This document shows, piece after piece, positions 1-8,343 of a stretch of 64,000 nt of DNA. Within the stretch, counting starts at the first letter, position 1; each line of letters starts with the position of its first letter. The translations under genes were made by a program, and so were the position numbers. This DNA is from Brevundimonas sp. NIBR11 (GTDB lineage Bacteria > Pseudomonadota > Alphaproteobacteria > Caulobacterales > Caulobacteraceae): the NCBI RefSeq assembly GCF_027912535.1, contig NZ_CP115465.1:531001-595000 (forward strand), written 5' to 3'. The notes under the pieces are model-generated. The model was given only the letters and a program-made list of their open reading frames with translations. It did no database searches and was not told where the DNA came from.

Positions 1-489
1 CAGGCCGAACTCGCCGGCGGACAGGGACACCACCTCTCCGCCCGGCTGCGACAGCTCGCGCCGCACCAGGTCCAGCCGCCAGCCGTCGAACATCAGGGCC
101 GCGCCCGACGGCGCTTCCTCTTCGCGCGGACGACGCAGCACCGCCCGGATGCGCGCCAGCAGCTCCCTCGGATTGCACGGTTTGGCCAGATAGTCGTCGG
201 CGCCCAGCTCAAGCCCGACGATCCGGTCTGTATCCTCGCCCATGGCTGACAGCATGACGACCGGCGGCGTCCCCGACAGGCGGCGCACGACCGACAGCCC
301 GTCCTCGCCCGGCATCATCAGGTCCAGCACGATCAGGTCCGTAGGCCCTTCGGCCAGCGCCCGGTCCATCTCGGCCGCCGATGCCGCGCCGCGCGCCACA
401 TAGCCGTGCTGGCCCAGATAGTCGCACAGGACTTCGCGGATGCCGGGGTCGTCGTCGACGACGAGGATGCGAGGGGAGGGATCGCTCAT
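1..489 (-). CDS. OmpR/PhoB-family response regulator, 3' end outside window
   Basis: The first 163 codons of a two-component response regulator; the gene runs off the left edge. The receiver domain fills residues about 8-120. It shows the acidic cluster VDDD near residue 12, the phosphoacceptor Asp in LIVLDLMMPGEDG near residue 55, a Ser in the MLSAMG switch strand and the conserved Lys in YLAKPC. A linker and the start of a winged-helix output domain follow (LSAGEFGL). Family knowledge: a sensor kinase phosphorylates the Asp and the C-terminal domain binds DNA. The partner kinase is not in the window. It is divergent from the EF-hand gene across 130 bp, so it may share a control region with it. 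The ATG at 489 gives a natural N-terminus. Family is clear; target genes are unknown. Confidence 0.93.
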   Translation of the reverse strand, partial: MSDPSPRILVVDDDPGIREVLCDYLGQHGYVARGAASAAEMDRALAEGPTDLIVLDLMMPGEDGLSVVRRLSGTPPVVMLSAMGEDTDRIVGLELGADDYLAKPCNPRELLARIRAVLRRPREEEAPSGAALMFDGWRLDLVRRELSQPGGEVVSLSAGEFGL

Positions 490-619
490 GGCCGCCTACA
501 TGCCTTCTGAACCCGGCGGCGTCATTTCACCGCTGAAACAATTGATCCGGCGCCTGAAATACCCCTGCAAGCGGGTGATGGTCCAAGGACCGCATCAGAA
601 ATCGAGAGGAAGCCTCTTC

Positions 620-1297
620 ATGTCCATCATCGCCGCCGCCCTGCTGGCCGCCCTGACCGGCGCCCCGGCCCAGGATGAGGCCCCCCGCGTCGAGACGCGC
701 TCCGAAATCCGCATCGTCACCGCGGACGGCGAGGGCCCCGGCCGGCTCGACGCGGACGGCGACGGCGTGGTCACGCGCGAAGAGTTCGCCGCCCCCATGG
801 GGACCGCCTTCGACCGCCTGGACGCCAACCACGACGGCCGCCTTTCGACCGAGGAACTGGCCGCCGGCCCGGGGCCGGGCGGTCCCGGTCGCAGCGTCAT
901 GATAACGGGCGGACCCGGCGGTCCGGGCGGTCCCGGCGGCCCGGGCGCGCACGATGTGCGCATCATCACCCGCGACGGCCCCGGCGGCCCCGGCATGCCG
1001 ATGGGTTTCCATGGCGGTGGTCCGCGCGGCCCGGTCCAGATCTTCACCACCCGCATCGACCGCAACGGCGAGGGCGCCTCCGACGGCCCGCGCGAGCGGC
1101 AGGTCTTCGTGCGCCGCTTCGGGGGCCCGGAGGGCGACGGCCAGATGGACACGAACGGCGACGGCAAGGTCTCCGAGGACGAATTCCTGGCCCCGATGCG
1201 AGAGGCGTTCGGCCGAATGGACGCCGACCACGACGGTTTCCTGGACGAGGGCGAGGGCCATCGCGCGCCGCCGCCTCCGCCGCCTCCCGCCCGCTGA
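620..1297 (+). CDS. secreted EF-hand calcium-binding protein
   Basis: 225-residue predicted periplasmic or secreted protein. Residues 1-17 form a short signal peptide (cleavage likely after GAPAQ). Four EF-hand loops are visible as two pairs: DADGDGVVTREE (44-55) with DANHDGRLSTEE (68-79), and DTNGDGKVSEDE (177-188) with DADHDGFLDEGE (201-212). Acidic residues fall at the Ca-coordinating positions. The pairs are separated by a Gly/Pro-rich linker of about 80 residues with collagen-like GPG repeats, and the tail is poly-proline. The ATG at 620 is chosen because a GAGAGGA ribosome site lies just upstream and it begins the signal peptide; the frame stays open further upstream without one. Calcium binding is inferred from family knowledge; role unknown. 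An S41-family gene follows after 53 bp and may be cotranscribed. Confidence 0.85.
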   Translation: MSIIAAALLAALTGAPAQDEAPRVETRSEIRIVTADGEGPGRLDADGDGVVTREEFAAPMGTAFDRLDANHDGRLSTEELAAGPGPGGPGRSVMITGGPGGPGGPGGPGAHDVRIITRDGPGGPGMPMGFHGGGPRGPVQIFTTRIDRNGEGASDGPRERQVFVRRFGGPEGDGQMDTNGDGKVSEDEFLAPMREAFGRMDADHDGFLDEGEGHRAPPPPPPPAR

Positions 1298-1350
1298 GAG
1301 ACGCTTTCGTGACTTGAGGCGCGGCGGGACGCCGGTCTAGGCTGGTCGGG

Positions 1351-2622
1351 ATGGTTCTCCCCGCCCGCCGCGCGTTCCTTTCGATAATCGCCGGCGCCGT
1401 CCTCCTTACGGGGACGGCGTTCGCGTCTGCGCCGGCCGTCGCCCAGACGGTTCAGGCCGCCGCGCCCGCGCCGTCCCGCGACCGGGCCCGGATGAACGCC
1501 CGGGTGTTCGACACGGTCTGGAGCCTGGTCCGCCGCCAGTATTACGACCCCGCGCTGCATGGGCTCGACTGGAACGCCGCCCGTCAAACCTATCGCCCCC
1601 AGGCCTTGGCCGCCCTCGACGACCGCGCGCTCTACCGCACTCTCAGCACCATGCTGGATCAGCTGGACGACGAACATGCCGGCGCCATCTCCCCGGCCAT
1701 GGCGCGTCGCCAGGACGAGCTGCGCACCCGCCGCGCCGTCATGGGCGTCTCCCTGGCCCGTCAGGACGGCGACGTCTGGCGCATCGAGTCCGTCCGCTCA
1801 GGCTCTCCCGCCGAGGAAGCGGGCCTGCAGCCGGGCTGGCTTTTGCAGACCGTGGACGGCCAGTCCTGGGGCGTCGACTTCGATGTCCGCGAAGGTCACC
1901 CGATCCAGCTCGACCTGACCGACGAGGCCGGCTCCGCCCACAGGGTCATGGTCACCCCACGCCTCATGGATCCCATCCCGGCCTTCAGCGCCGACCGCTC
2001 GCGCCCCGGCGTCTTGGTGCTCCGGGTCGAAGCCTTCGAATCCGGCCTCGGCCGCTGGCTGGGCCAGAGCCTCGCCGACCTGCCGCCCGAAACCGACGTG
2101 ATCCTCGATCTGCGCGGCAATCCCGGCGGCCTGTTGATGGAGGCGGACGCGGCCTTGTCGTGCTTCCTGCCCGGCGACCGGCAATGGGCCACGCGGGTCT
2201 CGCGCAACGGCCGCCCGGCCGCACTGACGATCCTGGCCGGTTGCGGAGCGCTGGGCGGGCCTGTCACCAACGACGTGGCCCTGCTGGTCGACGGCTCCAG
2301 CCGCAGCGCCGCCGAACTGACCCCTGCCGCCCTGCAGGAAGCGGGTCGCGCGCTTGTGATCGGCGAGCACACCGCCGGCGCCGTCCTGATCTCTCAGGAC
2401 ACCCCCCTGCCGGACGGCGGTCGCATCACCCTGAGCCGCGCCGACTATCTGACGGCCGGCGGCGTGCGGCTCGAAAAGCGCGGGGTGGAGCCGGACATCG
2501 TCGTCACCCGGACGGCCGAGGATCGCCGCGCGGGCCGTGACCCGGCGCTGGACGCCGCCATCGCCGTCCTGGCTCTGGATCCGGAGGCACAGCGCGCGGC
2601 GGCCCGAGGGTCTGCGTTCTAA
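1351..2622 (+). CDS. secreted S41-family (C-terminal-processing-like) peptidase
   Basis: 423-residue exported protein with signal peptide at 1-32 (ends APAVAQ). An N-terminal helical region precedes a PDZ-like segment (about 130-200, MGVSLARQDG, GSPAEEAGL). The S41 core then runs about 220-385, with DLRGNPGG at 253-260, the nucleophile region SSRSAAE with Ser319 at the catalytic position, and GVRLEKRGVEPDI near the end. The Lys that pairs with Ser in classical CtpA/Prc enzymes lies 25 residues after the Ser (GKG motif). Here the corresponding residue is Ala344 in HTAGAV. That resembles the tricorn/IRBP-like S41 branch, so the catalytic mechanism may differ or activity may be lost. It lies just downstream of the EF-hand gene. 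Substrate unknown. Confidence 0.88.
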   Translation: MVLPARRAFLSIIAGAVLLTGTAFASAPAVAQTVQAAAPAPSRDRARMNARVFDTVWSLVRRQYYDPALHGLDWNAARQTYRPQALAALDDRALYRTLSTMLDQLDDEHAGAISPAMARRQDELRTRRAVMGVSLARQDGDVWRIESVRSGSPAEEAGLQPGWLLQTVDGQSWGVDFDVREGHPIQLDLTDEAGSAHRVMVTPRLMDPIPAFSADRSRPGVLVLRVEAFESGLGRWLGQSLADLPPETDVILDLRGNPGGLLMEADAALSCFLPGDRQWATRVSRNGRPAALTILAGCGALGGPVTNDVALLVDGSSRSAAELTPAALQEAGRALVIGEHTAGAVLISQDTPLPDGGRITLSRADYLTAGGVRLEKRGVEPDIVVTRTAEDRRAGRDPALDAAIAVLALDPEAQRAAARGSAF

Positions 2623-2630
2623 CCTTCCTT

Positions 2631-2651
2631 TTCCCTTGCGGGACAAGGGAA
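2631..2651. terminator. hairpin between convergent genes
   Basis: TTCCCTTG and CAAGGGAA form an 8-bp perfect stem with a 5-nt loop between the end of the S41 gene and the end of purT. The U-tract is weak on either strand, so it could be a bidirectional terminator or mRNA 3'-end stabiliser. Confidence 0.5.
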
Positions 2652-2652
2652 G

Positions 2653-3846
2653 TTATCCGCGAACCACCCGCACCTTGCCGGCCGCTTCGGCCGCCCGCTC
2701 CCGCGCCTGATCCGTCGTCTCGCCGCGCGCCAGGGCCACGCCCATACGACGCCGCTCGAACGCCTCGGGCTTTCCGAACAGCCGGAGGTCCGCCGTCGGC
2801 ACGCTCAGCGCATCGGCTACGCCGTCGAACGCGACGCCTTCCGCTTCCATCCCGCCATAAATCACCGCGCTGGCTCCGACCTCGCGCTGGCTCACATCGA
2901 CCGGCAGGCCCAGGATCGCCCGCGCATGCAGCGCGAACTCGCTCAGCGTCTGGGTCGCCAGGGTCACCAGTCCCGTGTCATGCGGACGGGGCGACACCTC
3001 CGAGAACCAGACCGCGTCGCCCTTCACGAACAGCTCGACGCCGAACACGCCCAGGCCCCCCAGCGCCTCCGTCACCTTGCCCGCGATCTCCTGCGACCGC
3101 GCCAGCGCCGCCGCAGTCATCGCCTGCGGCTGCCAGCTCTCGACATAGTCGCCCTTGACCTGACGGTGGCCGATCGGCGCGCAGAAGTCGGTGACCACCG
3201 CCCCGTCCCGCATCGACCTCACGGTCAGCAGGGTGATCTCGAAATCGAAGTCGATCCGCCCCTCGACGATGACCCGCGCCGTCTCGACCCGCGCCCCGGA
3301 CTGGGCGTAGGCCCAGGCGTTGGCCGCGTCCTCCAGTGCGTCGATGAAGGACTGCCCCTTGCCCGAGGACGACATGACCGGCTTCACGAAGACCGGCAGG
3401 CCGATCTCGTGCGCCGCCGCCGCCAGTTCTTGCGCCGATCCGGCGAAGGCATAGGGGCTGGTCGGCAGGCCCAGCTCCTCGGCCGCCAGCCGCCGGATGC
3501 CCTCGCGGTTCATGGTCAGCTGGGTCGCGCGCGCGGTCGGGATGACCCGCGCCATTCCCGCCGCCTCGATATCGGCCAGCACCTCGGTGGCGATGGCCTC
3601 AATCTCCGGCACGATGATGTGCGGCGCCTCGGCCATGATCACGCCGTTCAGAACCTGCGGGTCCGTCATCGGGATGACGTGCGACCGGTGCGCGACCTGC
3701 ATGGCCGGCGCGTTAGGATAGCGGTCCACGACCACCACCTCGCACCCCAGCCGCTGCAGCTCGATCGCCACCTCCTTGCCCAGTTCGCCTCCGCCCAGAA
3801 GCATGACGCGGACAGCGGTCGCGGAGAGAGGGGTGCCGAGTTTCAT
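2653..3846 (-). CDS. purT: formate-dependent phosphoribosylglycinamide formyltransferase
   Basis: 397-residue ATP-grasp enzyme of purine synthesis. It makes formyl-GAR from GAR, formate and ATP, the folate-independent alternative to PurN. N-terminal nucleotide-binding fold with [16 protein letters not shown] at about 14-29. The ATP-grasp domain runs from about 118 to 310 and includes [10 protein letters not shown] and the metal-ligand region FGVELFV. Length and motifs match PurT (about 390 residues). The ATG at 3846 precedes the conserved N-terminus. It heads a minus-strand run with the lipoprotein only on its upstream side (10 bp). Other purine genes (purL, purQ, purS, purC, purB) lie 10-20 kb to the right rather than next to it. 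Confidence 0.96.
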   Translation of the reverse strand: MKLGTPLSATAVRVMLLGGGELGKEVAIELQRLGCEVVVVDRYPNAPAMQVAHRSHVIPMTDPQVLNGVIMAEAPHIIVPEIEAIATEVLADIEAAGMARVIPTARATQLTMNREGIRRLAAEELGLPTSPYAFAGSAQELAAAAHEIGLPVFVKPVMSSSGKGQSFIDALEDAANAWAYAQSGARVETARVIVEGRIDFDFEITLLTVRSMRDGAVVTDFCAPIGHRQVKGDYVESWQPQAMTAAALARSQEIAGKVTEALGGLGVFGVELFVKGDAVWFSEVSPRPHDTGLVTLATQTLSEFALHARAILGLPVDVSQREVGASAVIYGGMEAEGVAFDGVADALSVPTADLRLFGKPEAFERRRMGVALARGETTDQARERAAEAAGKVRVVRG

Positions 3847-3856
3847 CGTGTCGTCC

Positions 3857-4702
3857 TTACGCCGCCGGTTCGGCGGCTTCCTCTTCCTTGGGCGCCCAGT
3901 TGCCGGCCGCCTTGGCGGCCGTCAGGGCGTCGATCAGAGCTTGGGGCGCGCCCGCCGCCCGCAGCTCATCCGCCGTCAGATAGACCGTCCCTGCACAGGC
4001 CTGGACGACGTGCGCATAGTCCGCGTCGATCGCCACGCCGCCGTGTTCCGCATCGGCCCAGATTTTGAATCCCTGCCCCAATTCATCGGCAGGCTTCGGC
4101 TTCCAGACCTCCAGGCAGCCGCGACCTTCGGCGTCGCCGGGGGGCTCGTCCGCGATCATCTTGCGCTCGTACAGCGCTTCCAGCTGGGCCGAGCGGACAT
4201 TGTAGACGTAGTCCGCAGGCATCCCCTGCTCAGCCGCGTCCTGCACCAGGCCCAGGCCGGGCAGCAGGGCTGGCCAGTTGACGCGCGCGCCCGTCGACAG
4301 ATCATAGGTAATGGCCGTCTGCGACGTCGACGGAGAGGCGCCGCCACAATAGGTATCGAGGTGCTCGCGCAGCGTCACGTAAGCCGGGCCGATCATTGGC
4401 CGCGTGATCCAGCGCGACCAGCCGCCGCCCTGGCCGGCTTCATTGCCCATGCGGGCGCACTCGGCCGCATCGGCGGACGCTGCGGCATCCAGTCGATCCA
4501 GCTCGGCGTTGATGCGAACAATGGCGGGGCTGTCTCCGGCCAGGCGTGGCAGGGCCTCGACCTCCTCGGACAGTTTCGGCTTTTCAATCAGGGCGACGGC
4601 TGCCGCGGCGGGCGCGGCCGCCGCCTTCGTGTCCGCAGCCGGCTTGCAGGCCGCCAGCCCCAGCATAAGGGCCGCGATGGCCACGCTCGTGATCGTCTTC
4701 AT
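3857..4702 (-). CDS. DUF3298/RsiV-like lipoprotein
   Basis: 281-residue predicted lipoprotein: the signal ends in lipobox LGLAAC, so Cys19 would be acylated. An Ala-rich spacer leads to a globular domain. The segment [20 protein letters not shown] resembles the hallmark of DUF3298/RsiV-type domains (GG-H-P then a strand ending in a TG turn), which are found in surface lipoproteins and some anti-sigma factors. There is no transmembrane anti-sigma architecture, so an anti-sigma role is not supported. The C-terminus is Glu/Ala-rich. It sits between purT and the VOC gene on the same strand with short gaps (10 and 13 bp), suggesting cotranscription, but nothing ties its function to purines. Exact role unknown. 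Confidence 0.7.
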   Translation of the reverse strand: MKTITSVAIAALMLGLAACKPAADTKAAAAPAAAAVALIEKPKLSEEVEALPRLAGDSPAIVRINAELDRLDAAASADAAECARMGNEAGQGGGWSRWITRPMIGPAYVTLREHLDTYCGGASPSTSQTAITYDLSTGARVNWPALLPGLGLVQDAAEQGMPADYVYNVRSAQLEALYERKMIADEPPGDAEGRGCLEVWKPKPADELGQGFKIWADAEHGGVAIDADYAHVVQACAGTVYLTADELRAAGAPQALIDALTAAKAAGNWAPKEEEAAEPAA

Positions 4703-4715
4703 GGTCAGCCGCCCC

Positions 4716-5099
4716 TCAGTGTGCCGGTTCGATCAGATCCCAGCCGTTGCCGTACAGATCTTCAAAGACCACCACTCTGCCATAGGATTCGTGCCGTGGC
4801 GTCTCCCGGAACCTGACCCCCGCCGCCAGCCATGCGGCATGGTCGCGCATCAGGTCGTCTGTCTCCAGGAAGAGCCAGACCCGACCGCCCGCCTGATCGC
4901 CCAGCCGGGCCCTTTGCGCGTCCGTGGTAGCGCGGGCCAGCAGAATGGAGGTCTCGCCGCCTTTCGGCGTGACCCGCACCCACCGCTTGCCGCCGCCCAT
5001 GTCTGTGTCCTCGCTCAGGTCGAACCCCAGCACGCCGACATAGAAGGCGATGGCCTCGTCATAGTCGCGGACCAGCAGGCTGACCGCGCTTAATCGCAT
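4716..5099 (-). CDS. VOC (glyoxalase/bleomycin-resistance) superfamily protein
   Basis: 127-residue single VOC domain made of two beta-alpha-beta-beta-beta modules. The first (residues 1-55) has LLVRDYDEAIAFYVGVLGF, the usual helix signature. The second (75-125) ends with VVVFEDLYGNGWDLIEP, whose final Glu is in the canonical metal-ligand position. The family includes glyoxalases, dioxygenases and resistance proteins, and substrate cannot be assigned from sequence. The ATG at 5099 overlaps the transketolase stop by one base (TGATG), so translation is probably coupled to tkt. The frame stays open upstream inside tkt, but only this start gives a normal VOC N-terminus. Confidence 0.85.
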   Translation of the reverse strand: MRLSAVSLLVRDYDEAIAFYVGVLGFDLSEDTDMGGGKRWVRVTPKGGETSILLARATTDAQRARLGDQAGGRVWLFLETDDLMRDHAAWLAAGVRFRETPRHESYGRVVVFEDLYGNGWDLIEPAH

Positions 5100-7105
5100 C
5101 AGAGCCGGGCCTTGGCCGCCGCCACGATTGCATCGGCGGTGATGCCGAACTCGCGGTACAGCACGTCCGCCGGGGCCGAGGCGCCGAAGCCGGTCATGCC
5201 GATGAAGGCGCCGTCCTCGCCGATGAACCGCTCCCAGCCCTGTTTGATCGCGGCCTCGCAGGCGACGCGCACCGTGCCCCGGCCGATGACCTGGGCCTGA
5301 TAGGCGGCGTCCTGCTGTTCGAACAGTTCGAAGCAGGGGACCGAGACGACCCGCGTCGGCGTGCCTTCGCCTTCCAGCGTCTCGGCCGCCTTCAGCGCCA
5401 GCGGCATTTCGGTGCCGGTGGCGAACAGGGTGACTTTGGCCTCGCCGTTGGCGGCGCGCAGCTCGTAGGCGCCCCTGGCCGACAGGTTCTCGTCCGAGGC
5501 CGTCACCCGCACCGCCGCCGTCTTCTGACGCGACAGGGCCATGGCCGACGGCGTCGCCTTGTGCTGCAGGGCCAGTTGCCAGCATTCGAAGGCCTCGACC
5601 GTATCGGCCGGCCGGAAAACCAGCAGGTTCGGGATCGCCCGCAGCGAGGCGAGATGCTCGACCGGCTGGTGCGTCGGGCCGTCCTCGCCCAGGCCGATGG
5701 AGTCGTGGGTCAGGACGTGGATCACGCGAATGCCCATCAGGGCCGCCATGCGGATGGCGTTGCGGCTATAGTCCGAGAACACCATGAAGGTGCCGCCGTA
5801 GGGGATGATGCCGCCGTGCAGCGCCATCCCGGTCATGGCCGCCGCCATGCCGAACTCGCGGATGCCCCAGTTGACGTAGCGCCCCTCATAGGTCGGAGCG
5901 TCGAAGATCGGCGTGCCCTTGACGAAGGTATTGTTCGATCCGGTCAAGTCCGCCGAGCCGCCCACCATCTCCGGCACGGCGCCGAACAGGGTCTCCAGCG
6001 CGGCGCCCGAAGCCTGACGCGTCGCCTGCGCCGGCTTGTCGACCACCAGCTGGGCGATCCCGGCGTTCAGGGCGTCGAAGGCGCCTTCCGGCAGGTCGCC
6101 CTTCATGGCGCGGGTGAAGTCGGCGGCCTGGGACGAGGCGGCCAGACGGGCCTCCCACGCCTTGCGGTCCTTGGACCCGCGCTTGCCGACCTTCTTCCAG
6201 GCTTTGTCGATGGCCTCGGGGATCACGAACGGCTCGTGGTTCCAGGCCAGGCCCAGACGCGTCGCGGCAATCTCGGCGGCGCCCAGGGCCGCGCCGTGGG
6301 TCTTGTGGCTGCCTTCCATCGTCGCCGCGCCGCGACCGATCTTCGTCTTGCAGGCGATCAGGGTCGGCTTGTCCTGACGGGTCGCCCACTGCAGGGCCGA
6401 CTTGATCGCCTTCATGTCATGGCCGTCGACGGCCTTCACAGCCCAGCCCGAGGCCTTGAAGCGCGCCTTCTGATCGACCGCGTCCGACAGGCTGACCTTG
6501 CCGTCGATGGTGATCTCGTTGTCGTCCCACAGGACCGTCAGCTTGTTCAGCTTGTAGCGGCCGGCCAGGGCGATCGCCTCCTGCGACACGCCCTCCATCA
6601 GGCAGCCGTCGCCCGCGATGACCCAGGTCCGGTGGTCGACCAGGTCGTCACCATACTTGGCGGCCAGATGCCGCTCGGCCATGGCGAAGCCGATGGAGTT
6701 GGCCAGGCCCTGACCCAGCGGACCCGTCGTCGTCTCCACGCCCGGCATGTGGCCGTACTCGGGGTGGCCCGCCGTCTTGGACCCCCACTGGCGGAAGTTC
6801 GAAAGCTGCTCCGCCGTCGCGGCCTTGTAGCCCGTCAGGTGCAGCAGGGCGTAGATCAGCATCGAGCCGTGGCCCGCCGACAGGATGAAGCGGTCGCGGT
6901 CGGCCCAGTCAGGACGGCTCGCGTCGAACTTCAGAAATTTGGAGAACAGCACCGTCGCCACGTCCGCCATGCCCATCGGCATCCCGGGGTGGCCGCTGGC
7001 GGCCTTCTCCACCCCGTCCATCGCCAGGACGCGGATGGCGTCCGCCATCATCTTCGGGGTCGCTTTTTCGGGTGCGCCAGAGGGTGTGTCTGAAGGCTTG
7101 GCCAC
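5099..7105 (-). CDS. tkt: transketolase
   Basis: 668-residue thiamine-diphosphate enzyme of the non-oxidative pentose phosphate pathway that moves two-carbon units between sugar phosphates. N-terminal domain: SGHPGMPMG near 38-45, GHGSMLIYALLHLTGY near 79-93, GPLGQG at 128-133 and the ThDP/Mg motif starting GDGCLMEG at 165 and ending around DDNE. Middle pyrimidine domain: YGGTFMVFSDYSRNAIR, GLGEDGPTHQPVEHL and PADTVEA. C-terminal domain at about 540-668. Length and motifs fit the bacterial TktA family. It begins the minus-strand run towards the VOC gene and is divergent from zauP across 90 bp, which must hold both promoters. Confidence 0.97.
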   Translation of the reverse strand: MAKPSDTPSGAPEKATPKMMADAIRVLAMDGVEKAASGHPGMPMGMADVATVLFSKFLKFDASRPDWADRDRFILSAGHGSMLIYALLHLTGYKAATAEQLSNFRQWGSKTAGHPEYGHMPGVETTTGPLGQGLANSIGFAMAERHLAAKYGDDLVDHRTWVIAGDGCLMEGVSQEAIALAGRYKLNKLTVLWDDNEITIDGKVSLSDAVDQKARFKASGWAVKAVDGHDMKAIKSALQWATRQDKPTLIACKTKIGRGAATMEGSHKTHGAALGAAEIAATRLGLAWNHEPFVIPEAIDKAWKKVGKRGSKDRKAWEARLAASSQAADFTRAMKGDLPEGAFDALNAGIAQLVVDKPAQATRQASGAALETLFGAVPEMVGGSADLTGSNNTFVKGTPIFDAPTYEGRYVNWGIREFGMAAAMTGMALHGGIIPYGGTFMVFSDYSRNAIRMAALMGIRVIHVLTHDSIGLGEDGPTHQPVEHLASLRAIPNLLVFRPADTVEAFECWQLALQHKATPSAMALSRQKTAAVRVTASDENLSARGAYELRAANGEAKVTLFATGTEMPLALKAAETLEGEGTPTRVVSVPCFELFEQQDAAYQAQVIGRGTVRVACEAAIKQGWERFIGEDGAFIGMTGFGASAPADVLYREFGITADAIVAAAKARL

Positions 7106-7195
7106 GGGCGGACCTTTCGTTGGGAGACGGAAAAGGGAGGCGCGCCGCTTTACCCCGGCGTCACGGCGGGTTCTATACGAAATCTGGAGGAAACG

Positions 7196-7456
7196 ATGGC
7201 CGACGCCACGACAGCCGCGCGCGACAGGATCGACCGGGCCCTGGCCTTGCTGGAACGCAAGGTGCTGGACCTGAAGGCGCGCCCGGCCAGCGCTCCGGGG
7301 ATCGCCGACGACGACCTGTTCGCCATTCCCACGCCGGCGACTCCTGACCAGCAGCGTCGCATCGCCGAACTGGAAGCCGCCGGTCGCGAAGCCTCGGCCG
7401 CCCTCGCCGCCGCCGCCATGGCCGTGCGCGATATTCTCAGCCGGGATGACGACTGA
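7196..7456 (+). CDS. zauP: ZauP-like coiled-coil protein upstream of ZapA
   Basis: 86-residue acidic, helix-rich protein with heptad-like stretches at about 8-30 (ARDRIDRALALLERKVLDL) and 52-82 (QQRRIAELEAAGREASAALA), broken by a Pro/Ala/Asp loop. It lies immediately upstream of zapA with a one-base overlap (TGATG). In Caulobacter crescentus the gene in this position encodes ZauP, a coiled-coil partner of ZapA that focuses the cytokinetic Z-ring. I assign it by position, size and coiled-coil character rather than by a sequence signature. A GGAGGAA ribosome site lies just upstream of the ATG. Confidence 0.7.
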   Translation: MADATTAARDRIDRALALLERKVLDLKARPASAPGIADDDLFAIPTPATPDQQRRIAELEAAGREASAALAAAAMAVRDILSRDDD

Positions 7457-7776
7457 TGGCGACGGTCACGGTCGAGATCAACGGACGCCCCTACGCCGTG
7501 GGCTGCGCCGACGGCCAGGAGGAAAGGGTTCGCATCCTCGCCAAACAGTTCGACGTCCATGTGCGTCAGGTCGCCGGCGACGTCGGCCACGTCGGCGACA
7601 TCCGCCTCTTCCTCATGGCCGCCCTCGTCCTCGCCGACGAACTCCACGAGGTTCGAATGGGCGCAGGGACGGCCGCCCCCGCCGCGACCGCCGCCGCCCC
7701 GACCTCCGACACCGGCGTCGCCGAGGCCCTCAACGCCGTCGCCGCCCGCATCGAGAAGATCGCGCAGTCTCTTTAG
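7456..7776 (+). CDS. zapA: cell division protein ZapA
   Basis: 106-residue ZapA, a cytoplasmic FtsZ-binding protein that bundles protofilaments at the division site. The N-terminal half has the family pattern: beta-hairpin VTVEINGRPYAVGCADGQEE, then a helix with RILAKQFDVHVRQ and an LFLMAALVLADELHE segment. The C-terminus continues as a helix after an Ala/Pro/Thr-rich linker, ending in AEALNAVAARIEKIAQSL. Its start overlaps the zauP stop, so the two are probably produced at linked levels. The 6S RNA-like sequence and fthC follow, the common alphaproteobacterial order. Confidence 0.92.
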   Translation: MATVTVEINGRPYAVGCADGQEERVRILAKQFDVHVRQVAGDVGHVGDIRLFLMAALVLADELHEVRMGAGTAAPAATAAAPTSDTGVAEALNAVAARIEKIAQSL

Positions 7777-7833
7777 GGTGGCCATTGTTCCGCCCCCGGT
7801 GAAGGACTATCTTGATCGACGGCGGGTCATGCT

Positions 7834-7990
7834 GTGGCTCTCGTCGAAGGCAACATATCCTCGCGGCCTTAATTCACTCGAAGGGATCTGCCCCTGTCCG
7901 ACCTCGTGGGGTTGGGTATGCGGAGCCCACCTGGCTACCCAGGCTCGAGAGGATTCAAACCGTCCTTCACGGCTCTTACGGCGCCGCCAC
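7834..7990 (+). ncRNA. ssrS: 6S RNA (RNA polymerase regulator)
   Basis: There is no credible ORF here, but the position between zapA and fthC is the usual site of alphaproteobacterial 6S RNA. Pairings seen: GTGGC (7834-7838) with GCCAC (7986-7990) as a possible closing stem; GTGGGG (about 7906-7911) with CCCCAC shortly after 7988 as a competing pair; and a GC-rich apical hairpin GAGCC (7923-7927) with GGCTC (7942-7946). The rod of about 155 nt with unpaired flanks resembles the 6S open-promoter mimic that binds sigma70-RNA polymerase. Ends are approximate. Confidence 0.75.
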
Positions 7991-8115
7991 CCCACTTTCT
8001 TTGTGCGCTACCGTTCGCCGCATGGCGGCTCACTGCTTGAGCGCGGATTCGCTTGCGCGCTAATATTCGTGTGGTCGCCGCGCGATTGGCGGCCCGTCTG
8101 GTTCGGGAGATCGGC

Positions 8116-8343
8116 ATGGTCGTCAAACGCGGCTGGTTTGGACCCAAGCGGTTCGGTTGGGGCGCGTCGCCCGCCAGCTGGCAGGGCTGGGCCGCGACCG
8201 GCGTCTTCATTCTGGCCATGCTCCTGACCGGCAACCTGTTGCGGGACGTAGCCTGGGTCTGGGCCCTGATGCTGGCCGAGGTTGCGATCTTCCTGGCCGT
8301 GGTCATCCTGACCTTCGACAAGAACGCCCGGACGCACGTCTGA
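8116..8343 (+). CDS. small two-helix membrane protein
   Basis: 75-residue predicted inner-membrane protein. A short basic, aromatic N-terminus (KRGWFGPKRFGWG, then PASWQGW) precedes two hydrophobic helices at about 25-42 (GWAATGVFILAMLLTG) and 46-66 (WVWALMLAEVAIFLAVVILT). The ATG at 8116 has a GGGAG ribosome site. The WFGPK-GWG-WQGW pattern recurs in small hypothetical proteins of proteobacteria as far as I recall, but I know no function. The stop codon overlaps the presumed CTG start of fthC (CTGA), so this gene may be needed to deliver ribosomes to fthC. Confidence 0.75.
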   Translation: MVVKRGWFGPKRFGWGASPASWQGWAATGVFILAMLLTGNLLRDVAWVWALMLAEVAIFLAVVILTFDKNARTHV

